Notes under the pieces: generated by a model
Database searches by the model: none
The model's input: the letters and a program-made list of their open reading frames with translations, nothing else
What the model was told of the DNA's origin: nothing
Position numbers and translations under genes: made by a program
Part shown: positions 1-6,620 of the stretch, piece by piece
Layout of the letters: every line of letters begins with the position of its first letter
Numbering within the stretch: the first letter of the stretch is position 1
Origin: a virus
Virus record (IMG/VR): IMGVR_UViG_3300017917_001575
Location: 1 to 47,471 of that record
Length of the DNA stretch: 47,471 nt
Direction: 5' to 3' (one strand)

Positions 1-2129
1 TTTCCATTATCTGTTGTTATAGGTAATGAATTTTTATTTGCTTGATTTATAGTATTTTTATCATTTGTTTTAGTATTTAAAAAATCATTAACAATATTAA
101 CTTCATTTTTATCTAACATTGAATATTTTTGTATCAATTCATAAAAATCTAATTCTTTACATCCAGCAAAAAAAGCATTAATATAATTTTCAGATTCTTC
201 ATCTGTCATATTAACTAATTCTTTTTGTACTAATAAATTTAATATACTTGGATGATCAACAACAATTTTAAAATTTAATGTACCTGTTCTTGTTGTATTT
301 TGATAAGTATAAATTGGTTCTGGTCTACCTAAAAAATCGTTCTCATTCCATTTTGCGGTATTATTATCTGTAACTTTTAAATCATAAGGTGGAAACCACA
401 TAATTCTACCACCATTAGGACCTCTTTCTGCTAAAGGTAAATCACTAACAGTAAAACCTGATTTTTTAGATGTTTTCCAAGCTAAATTTTCAATTGATAA
501 CATATATTTTTTAGCTATCATATTTGAATCATCAATATTGGTAGAATTTTTAAATGAAGTTTTTCCATTTGACATAGGTGCATAATTTGGATTCCATACT
601 CTACTTTGACCTCCAATTACACTACTATCAAATTTTCTTAAATTGCTTTGTTTTTTCATAGTATTTGAATATCTTAAATATGGTCTATCTTTAGTCCATA
701 CTCTACAATATTCAATACCACTTTCTTCTTTATATTTATCTACGTATTTTATTGCTGAACCTTTTGAAATTTTTATATCACCATCGTAAAACGCTCTACT
801 TGTTTGGTCAATAACATTACTAATATGTGATTTTGAAGTTATGCTACTTAAATCCGTATTATTTAATAATTCTTGTGTTTTATTTAAAATTGAATCTTCT
901 CTAAATACAAAATTTTTAGATAATGTATCGTTTATATTATTTTCGTTGGTTAATTGTGTTTTACTATTTTTACTTATCCAAGTTAAATTACCCGATATAT
1001 TTCCATTATTAAAATAACCTTTGTTATTATGAAATAATTCAGCACTTAATTTATCAAACATTAATGTCAAAAAATAATTACTTTTTACAACATTACCATT
1101 GAAATCAGACATACTAAATTTAACATTATCACCTCTATCATCACCAATGTAAGATTTACCTGCAGGTGCTTCTGTACCTAATAAATTTTTAGTTTTTTGT
1201 TCTAAATTGTCAATAAAATTAAAAAGTTTCGATGTATTTTGTGACATCGCTTTTGTAGTATAATTTGGTGCATATTTAGAATAAGATAATAAATCAAAAA
1301 GTTTTTGTTTAGGTCCTTGACCCATATATTCAACCAAAACATCTGAAGGATTTCTTGTTGGTGAATTTCTTCTATTAACACCTATTAATGAACCAATATC
1401 TTGAGCTATATTTACAATTTCATTACTACTTTTAATTTTAGTATTATAGTTATAAGATAATGGGTTAGATAAATAATCACCAGGTATTTGTGAAACAGGT
1501 AAATTAACACCTGTAATTTTTTCAGTAAAATCTAACGCTTTACCTGTTAAATTTTTTGAAACAGTTATCGAATTATCAAATTCAACTAATGATTCTTTAC
1601 CAGTAACTAAATTTAAAGCTGTTGATGTGTTACCATTTAAAGCGTCTAATAATCTATTCTTTCCATTAATTGTAGTTTTAAGATTTTGATTAATTCTTGA
1701 TAATAAAGGACCATTAACATTATTTTTTATATTATTAACAGCAAATTTAAATAATTGTGATTCAGTATCATTAACAGTTGATTTAGTTATACTAATTAAA
1801 TTATAATTAGGTATATCAGTTGAAAAATACGGATAAAGATTTAATTTACCAGTATTAATCACATAACTATTTAAATTTTCATTTATTATATATTCAGTAG
1901 GTTTATACTTATTTAATCCACTATTTCTTTTATTTTGTTCTTCTCTACTAGTAGAATCATTTTTAACCACATCACCAGGATTCACATTTGGATATGAACT
2001 TAATTTTTGATATGTATAATTACTATTATTAAATGATCTAGGTCCTAATTCTAATGGATTATTTAAAGTTTTACTTATAATAAAATCTCTAAATTTTTTT
2101 GTTGAATCGAAATCTAAGTAACTTGGCAT
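1..2129 (-). CDS. Tail/baseplate structural protein, C-terminus beyond window
   Basis: This frame is open from an ATG at 2129 to the left edge, giving at least 709 residues (N-terminus MPSYLDFDSTKKFRDF), so the C-terminus is missing. It follows the tape measure in the direction of transcription, where contractile phages place hub or tube-junction baseplate genes. About 580 residues in there is a segment WFPPYDLKV followed by FLGRPEPIYTYQNTTRTGTL. Segments of this type (FPPYDL, then GR.(E/D)P..YxxT.R.) recall baseplate or tube-cap proteins of T4-like phages; this is my impression, not a verified hit. The rest is rich in Asn, Ser and Lys with no membrane segment or enzymatic motif seen. Virion role is likely; exact role is unknown. 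Confidence 0.6.
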   Translation of the reverse strand, partial: MPSYLDFDSTKKFRDFIISKTLNNPLELGPRSFNNSNYTYQKLSSYPNVNPGDVVKNDSTSREEQNKRNSGLNKYKPTEYIINENLNSYVINTGKLNLYPYFSTDIPNYNLISITKSTVNDTESQLFKFAVNNIKNNVNGPLLSRINQNLKTTINGKNRLLDALNGNTSTALNLVTGKESLVEFDNSITVSKNLTGKALDFTEKITGVNLPVSQIPGDYLSNPLSYNYNTKIKSSNEIVNIAQDIGSLIGVNRRNSPTRNPSDVLVEYMGQGPKQKLFDLLSYSKYAPNYTTKAMSQNTSKLFNFIDNLEQKTKNLLGTEAPAGKSYIGDDRGDNVKFSMSDFNGNVVKSNYFLTLMFDKLSAELFHNNKGYFNNGNISGNLTWISKNSKTQLTNENNINDTLSKNFVFREDSILNKTQELLNNTDLSSITSKSHISNVIDQTSRAFYDGDIKISKGSAIKYVDKYKEESGIEYCRVWTKDRPYLRYSNTMKKQSNLRKFDSSVIGGQSRVWNPNYAPMSNGKTSFKNSTNIDDSNMIAKKYMLSIENLAWKTSKKSGFTVSDLPLAERGPNGGRIMWFPPYDLKVTDNNTAKWNENDFLGRPEPIYTYQNTTRTGTLNFKIVVDHPSILNLLVQKELVNMTDEESENYINAFFAGCKELDFYELIQKYSMLDKNEVNIVNDFLNTKTNDKNTINQANKNSLPITTDNG

Positions 2130-2150
2130 TATTTTATCTATATTATTTAT

Positions 2151-2158
2151 TATAAATA
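2151..2158 (-). promoter_or_regulatory. Candidate late-promoter octamer TATTTATA
   Basis: The sense strand carries TATTTATA 21 nt before the ATG of the partial tail gene. The same octamer lies at the same distance before the tail-tube gene. The region is so AT-rich that chance is a real alternative. Confidence 0.25.
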
Positions 2159-2188
2159 GACAAAAGAAAAAAAATATTATAAATTTTT

Positions 2189-4150
2189 TTAAGTATTAAT
2201 GTTATTTGAAGGCATCATTGAAGAAAACCAATTATATACAATACTTGGGTCTTTATCTATCGCTCTTTGAACTGAAGTTATTAAATCTCTATCATCACCA
2301 TTTATTTTAATGTCAAGTTTAAAATTAGATGTCTGACCTGGTGTACCACCAGATGGTGGTACTGGTGTAGGTGATGTAGGTGATGTAGGTGGTGAGGCTG
2401 GTGTGGGTGGTATGGGTCTTTGATTAGCAGGTAACCCAGGAATACTATTTCTTAAAGTAGTAAATATTATTTCAGCTTGTTCTTTAATAAATGTTTTCGC
2501 ACCTTTATAAATTTCTGTCATTTCTTCTGTTGACATGGTTGATATTATTTTTTCAAAATCTTCTGCATTATTTTTTAAATTTTTTAACGCTGATTTAATA
2601 TCTTGGTCAATAACAACTTTAACTGCTCTTGTTCCTGTCATAGTTAATTTTCTAACTATAACATCAGTATTTTTTACTAATGTCTGCATTTCATTATATT
2701 GACCCATAGCAATATCTTTAATATCCATTTTTTCAAAAGCATCTTTATATTTTACTAATTGTTCTTTTTGAGTATTATTTAATTCATTTAAAGCAATTTC
2801 AGTTTTACCACCAAACATATCTTTTAATGTTTGTGGTATATTAACAACCATTTGACCTTTCGACATTCTAGACATATTAATTAAAAATTCTTTTTCTTCA
2901 TCATTTTTAAATACTAATGATGAACTCATAAGACTTGTTAATGCCTGTCCTCTTTCTAATGCTGCAATTCCTATTTTATTAAATTCAGAAACACTTATAC
3001 CAAATTGTTGAGCCATATCTCTAGCTCTTCTTAAATTTATACCAGATATTTCAAATCTTTGTTGTTGTTCATTATAAACTGCCAATGATTTTGCTGCATT
3101 TATTATATTTCCTTGTAAAGCTTCAACATCATTATTTGCTTGATAAAATAATTTTAATGGGTCATTTAAATCACCAATAGCACCACCAACCATTTGCATA
3201 TTCGCAACAAATTCAATTGTTTTATCCAAATCCATAACTTTTTCAGCAAAAGAAAATGCTGTTGCCATTTCCATTTTAAATTCAATGGATTTTTTAACCA
3301 TATCTTCAAGACCTTTATATCCATTTTTAAATGTGTATTCATTTAATTTTCCGATATTATCTTTTAATAAAGCACCTGTTTTAGTTGCACTTAAACCTAA
3401 TTTTAAACTATTTGTGATTGTTTCTTCTATTCTTTCATTAGTATCTGTTAAACCATAACCCACATTTTCAAATTCATATAACATTGCAGTGTAATCTTTT
3501 AATGTCATGTTTAAAGATTTTGAAGTAGGTATTAAAGTATCTATAAAATTTTGATTTATTAAACCTAATTTACCACTTTTACTAGCTAATTCAGTATAAA
3601 TTTCACTTATCTCTTTTAATGTAACACCATATTCAATAGCGGTAACTGATGAAGCCATCATATCTTCTCTCATTTTTTCAGAAAGTTCACCCCTTAATCC
3701 TGTTTGAAGATTTATATCTTTAATTAATTCTGCTTCTTCTTCAAGCATTTTGAAAATAGGTGACATTATTGATTTAATAACTTCACCAGGACTAAGTTTT
3801 CCAATTGCACTAACAAAATCACCACCATAAGAAACTGTTGGTGATTTTTCAGCTTCACTACCTAATTGTGGTTTTAACGCAGATGATGTAAGAAGATATT
3901 TAGCAGCGTCAGTACCTAATTGTTGAACATAAGAATTATTTAACATTTCATTAATCCTTCTCAATGTATCATTAACAGTTGTACTATTAGTTGTATTAGA
4001 AGTATTACAATTTATTCCATCATAAATGTTTTTAACATCTGTAAAACATTTTTGTTTATTATTAGGATCATTACATAATGCTGTTTGTATTTGAACTAAT
4101 GTATAATTATTAGTACATTTTAATTGTTTTATTACATCTAAAAGAGCCAT
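2189..4150 (-). CDS. Tail tape-measure protein
   Basis: This 653-residue, mostly helical protein lies directly after the tube and gp26-like genes, the usual place of the tape measure, which sets tail length and sits in the tube lumen. Long amphipathic helices rich in Lys, Glu, Asn and Leu fill about residues 120-570. A Pro/Ser/Thr linker (PIPPTPASPPTSPTSPTPVP) near residues 575-600 precedes a short C-terminal domain. At roughly 1.5 angstrom per residue the tail would be near 100 nm. The N-terminus has several Cys (residues 11-50) and an Asn/Thr-rich stretch. No lytic domain or strong transmembrane segment is evident. Assignment rests on position, length and composition rather than a signature motif. 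Confidence 0.7.
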   Translation of the reverse strand: MALLDVIKQLKCTNNYTLVQIQTALCNDPNNKQKCFTDVKNIYDGINCNTSNTTNSTTVNDTLRRINEMLNNSYVQQLGTDAAKYLLTSSALKPQLGSEAEKSPTVSYGGDFVSAIGKLSPGEVIKSIMSPIFKMLEEEAELIKDINLQTGLRGELSEKMREDMMASSVTAIEYGVTLKEISEIYTELASKSGKLGLINQNFIDTLIPTSKSLNMTLKDYTAMLYEFENVGYGLTDTNERIEETITNSLKLGLSATKTGALLKDNIGKLNEYTFKNGYKGLEDMVKKSIEFKMEMATAFSFAEKVMDLDKTIEFVANMQMVGGAIGDLNDPLKLFYQANNDVEALQGNIINAAKSLAVYNEQQQRFEISGINLRRARDMAQQFGISVSEFNKIGIAALERGQALTSLMSSSLVFKNDEEKEFLINMSRMSKGQMVVNIPQTLKDMFGGKTEIALNELNNTQKEQLVKYKDAFEKMDIKDIAMGQYNEMQTLVKNTDVIVRKLTMTGTRAVKVVIDQDIKSALKNLKNNAEDFEKIISTMSTEEMTEIYKGAKTFIKEQAEIIFTTLRNSIPGLPANQRPIPPTPASPPTSPTSPTPVPPSGGTPGQTSNFKLDIKINGDDRDLITSVQRAIDKDPSIVYNWFSSMMPSNNINT

Positions 4151-4278
4151 ATCACTGTTTATTATATTCTAATAAATATGTTATATAATATTTTCTAATA
4201 TAAATAGGCATGGATAAAATATCACTATATGAAAATCCTTTATTTACTAAAAATAATATTTCAGAAAAAATAATTTTT

Positions 4279-5028
4279 TTATAATCCATAGAAATAGCGA
4301 AAAAATTCCACCCCAAATCCAATATTAATTTGGATATTCTCTCCTGATGGGGTTAATACGTTTCTTTTTAAATCTAATCCTGGTTTATTATCATTTACAT
4401 ATCTTCTAAATTCTTGTGAATCTTTAATTGGTAATTGTTGAATAAATTGATAAATTTTCATAATATCTCTTTCACCATTAACAGATTTAATCATAAATTC
4501 TAATTGTTTTGTAATTACAGGTGCAACACCATTACCGTTCCAATTATTTCTTAAATTTTCAATCTCTTCTTCTTGTTTTTTTTCTAAAAATTTGAATGTT
4601 ATTTTAGTGTTACTTTTGCCCATAACATAATCATATTCATTAAATTCATTAGGTTTTAAATTAAAATCTTTAAATTTCAATTCACTTAAATCTATTATAA
4701 TTGTAAATTCTTTTCCTGTTTTTGGATCAGTTAAATCTAAATTATATTCTGAACCAAATGCCGTATTTCTTAAAAATATCAATATTGCTTGTCTATCTTC
4801 TTCAACAATTTCATCAACATTAATATCTTTATCTAATACTTTTCTTTTGATTAATTCATCTATTACTAAACCATTTGAGATGAGATTTTGTGATGATAAT
4901 ATATTTTCATCATTTGCTGTTAAATAAGCTACTCTAACACTTTTTTTATTATTTTTGTAATATATACCTCTACTAGGTAATTCTACAATGTCATAAGCAA
5001 TTGAAGGGTCTATTTTAAATTCTTCCAT
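4279..5028 (-). CDS. T4 gp26-like tail/baseplate assembly protein
   Basis: The protein has 249 residues. Its N-terminal half has the pattern VELPSRGIYY, then YLTANDENIL, then an acidic stretch and DRQAILIFLRNTAFGSEYN. I recognise this as the T4 gp26-like base plate family (PSKG-x-Y near the N-terminus, then an ED-rich region). The C-terminus is IGFGVEFFRYFYGL. It lies between tube and tape measure, where contractile phages encode tail-assembly chaperones, so a chaperone or hub-assembly role is reasonable. No slippery frameshift site or second overlapping frame was noticed. Family call moderate, biochemical role inferred. Confidence 0.55.
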   Translation of the reverse strand: MEEFKIDPSIAYDIVELPSRGIYYKNNKKSVRVAYLTANDENILSSQNLISNGLVIDELIKRKVLDKDINVDEIVEEDRQAILIFLRNTAFGSEYNLDLTDPKTGKEFTIIIDLSELKFKDFNLKPNEFNEYDYVMGKSNTKITFKFLEKKQEEEIENLRNNWNGNGVAPVITKQLEFMIKSVNGERDIMKIYQFIQQLPIKDSQEFRRYVNDNKPGLDLKRNVLTPSGENIQINIGFGVEFFRYFYGL

Positions 5029-5087
5029 AATATTTTTTTTTAAAAAAATACATAAAATATTTTTTTTTATGAATAGTTAAGCATAAG

Positions 5088-5129
5088 AAACCATATGGTT
5101 ATATATAAAAATATATAAACATATGGTTT
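5088..5129. repeat. Long inverted repeat (hairpin) between tube and gp26-like genes
   Basis: Perfect 10-nt arms AAACCATATG (5088-5097) and CATATGGTTT (5120-5129) enclose an AT-only inner inverted repeat, so almost the whole 42 nt can fold into one hairpin. It lies in the 120-nt gap downstream of the tube gene. No T-run follows on the minus strand, so it is not a textbook terminator. An RNA processing, stabilising or attenuating element fits better. Confidence 0.6.
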
Positions 5130-5149
5130 AAAAATAATTTTAATTTATT

Positions 5150-5638
5150 TTAATAAACTAGTATACAACGATCCATTCTTAATGTACAACTAATACCTGC
5201 TAAATCATCTGAAGAATAACTTAAATCTTTAAAATCTAAACTAGTTAAAAAACAACCTTGTAAAATCCATTTTTCAACTACTACACCAGTTGGGTCTAAC
5301 ATTTCTAATTCAATATCTTTTTTATAACCAGCAGCATAACCCATTCTACCTGTAACACTTTCAGCATGTAATCTAAACCATTCCATCAATGCTTGTGCTG
5401 CTGATGGACCTATTGGGTCTCTAAAATCAACTGAAATTTCATCCCAAGTAAATCTTCCTGCAACATATGTTGATGTATTTAAAAATTCAATTTCTTTATT
5501 TGCTATTTTTGCTTTAGGTCTTGATGTTGATGCAACATACCATTCATTTATCCCCAAAGATGATGGGAATCTTAAAATAAATCTATTTTTTCTCTTCGGT
5601 TCAAAAGGGACCGGCATTTTCATTAATAAATCAGCCAT
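5150..5638 (-). CDS. Tail tube protein, T4 gp19-like
   Basis: This 162-residue protein is the right size for the inner tube of a contractile tail. Landmarks are PFEPKRKNRFILRFP near residues 11-25, the segment FTWDEISVDFRDPIGPSAAQALMEWFR near residues 63-89, GYAAGYKKDIELEMLDPTG, and a C-terminal LDFKDLSYSSDDLAGISCTLRMDRC. This is the gp19-type tube fold signature: an (N/K)RF-(I/V) start, a W-x-x-I/V-x-V-x-F(R/Y)D centre and a final beta hairpin with D.C.L. The gene follows the sheath in transcription order, as usual, but is separated from it by an opposing endonuclease gene and hairpin repeats. High copy in the virion is expected. Confidence 0.9.
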   Translation of the reverse strand: MADLLMKMPVPFEPKRKNRFILRFPSSLGINEWYVASTSRPKAKIANKEIEFLNTSTYVAGRFTWDEISVDFRDPIGPSAAQALMEWFRLHAESVTGRMGYAAGYKKDIELEMLDPTGVVVEKWILQGCFLTSLDFKDLSYSSDDLAGISCTLRMDRCILVY

Positions 5639-5659
5639 AATTTATAATTTTATAATTTT

Positions 5660-5667
5660 TATAAATA
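5660..5667 (-). promoter_or_regulatory. Candidate late-promoter octamer TATTTATA
   Basis: The sense strand has TATTTATA 21 nt before the tail-tube ATG. Since the gene upstream lies on the other strand and a terminator follows the sheath, the tube gene probably needs its own promoter, which supports this site somewhat. Confidence 0.3.
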
Positions 5668-5751
5668 AATATACATTTATAAAAAAAAAATAAGTTTAAT
5701 AAAATATTTTTTTTATTATTAAATTTTTCTTATATTTTAATTAAAAAAATT

Positions 5752-6276
5752 ATGGTTTATTTTATTTTAAATAAAGATTCTAATCATGTAAAAATTGGAT
5801 ACTCTAAAAATCCTACATTAAGAATAAAAACATTACAAACAGGTTCTTCAAATAGATTAGAATTAATAGCAATATTGAAAGGTACTATTAAAGAAGAAAA
5901 ATTTCTTCAAAAAAAATTTAATAAATATCATATAAATAATGAATGGTTTGAGTATAATGAAAATATAAGAGAATTTATAAAATATTTAGATTATAATAAT
6001 TTGAGTACAGATTATATTTTAACTTTTTTTAAATTAATGAATTTAACTAATATTGAACTATATGAAGTTTTCAAGTTGGGTATCCATTATAAATCTTATT
6101 TTGAAAAATATTTATTAGAAAAATATTCAAATTATTTTAATCCTAATGGTATTATTGATGAAAAAAATAAAATTATAAAAGAAATTTTTATCAATAAATT
6201 AGATTATCAAAGATTAATTGATGATATAAATTCATATAGAAATGATATTAATGAAATTTTAATAAATAATTCTTGA
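5752..6276 (+). CDS. GIY-YIG family endonuclease, T5orf172/Mug113-like, free-standing
   Basis: The first 70 of 174 residues match the T5orf172/Mug113 branch of GIY-YIG nucleases: VYFI at residues 2-5 (GIY position), KIGYS at 14-18 (YIG position), Arg24 in NPTLRIKTLQTG, Glu49 in the helix KEEKFLQKKF, and NEWFEY. The C-terminal 100 residues are Asn/Ile/Lys-rich with no recognised domain and may bind DNA. The gene opposes the surrounding tail genes and separates sheath from tube, typical of a selfish free-standing homing gene. It converges on the sheath gene with the hairpin repeats in between. Activity is not proven; a role in spreading itself or the repeats is inference. Confidence 0.75.
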   Translation: MVYFILNKDSNHVKIGYSKNPTLRIKTLQTGSSNRLELIAILKGTIKEEKFLQKKFNKYHINNEWFEYNENIREFIKYLDYNNLSTDYILTFFKLMNLTNIELYEVFKLGIHYKSYFEKYLLEKYSNYFNPNGIIDEKNKIIKEIFINKLDYQRLIDDINSYRNDINEILINNS

Positions 6277-6300
6277 TTTTTAATTTTAAATTTTTTAAAT

Positions 6301-6566
6301 TTGCACTGGACCAGTTACTAGTAGCTTCTAGTAATACTAGAATACTAGAAGCAGCTTAAAAAAATATTATTAAATAATATTGATTTTAAATTTTATTTTT
6401 TTTAAATTTGCACTGGACCAGTTACTAGTAGCTTCTAGTAATACTAGAATACTAGAATACTAGAAGCAGCTTAAAAAAAATATTTATTAAATAATATTTA
6501 TTTTTAATTTTATTTTTATTAAATTTGCACTGGACCAGTTACTAGTAGCTTCTAGTAATAACTAGT
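6301..6566. repeat. Three tandem copies of a GC-richer hairpin repeat
   Basis: Copies begin at 6301, 6408 and 6525 with TTGCACTGGACCAGTTACTA and continue with GTAGCTTCTAGTA. The first two each fold twice: an odd palindrome ACTGG-A-CCAGT, and a stem GCTTCTAGTA/TACTAGAAGC with a 9-nt loop (copy 1) or a 17-nt loop (copy 2). Copy 2 has one extra 8-nt unit (AATACTAG). Copy 3 breaks off after the first arm and runs into the sheath terminator. AT-rich spacers, including TTATTAAATAATATT, are also conserved between copies. The whole gap between 6277 and 6620 holds nothing else. Confidence 0.85.
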
Positions 6567-6595
6567 AAAAAAAAAGGTCCAGTATATACTGGACC
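6567..6595 (-). terminator. Rho-independent terminator after the tail sheath gene
   Basis: On the minus strand a perfect 20-nt palindrome GGTCCAGTATATACTGGACC (6576-6595) is followed at once by nine T (A-run 6567-6575 on the plus strand). It lies 25 nt beyond the sheath stop codon. The stem shares the CTGGACC core with the adjacent hairpin repeats. Confidence 0.85.
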
Positions 6596-6620
6596 AGTAA
6601 GGAAAATTTTAGATTTTTTT

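Noticed and set aside
4210-4284. 24-codon plus-strand frame (MDKISLYENPLF...) between two minus-strand tail genes
   Set aside because: Very short, no ribosome site, overlaps the end of the gp26-like gene, and AT-rich gaps often have such frames.
6301-6600. Hairpin repeats as a CRISPR array
   Set aside because: Only three copies, spacers are AT-rich and similar to each other rather than unique, and no cas genes are near.
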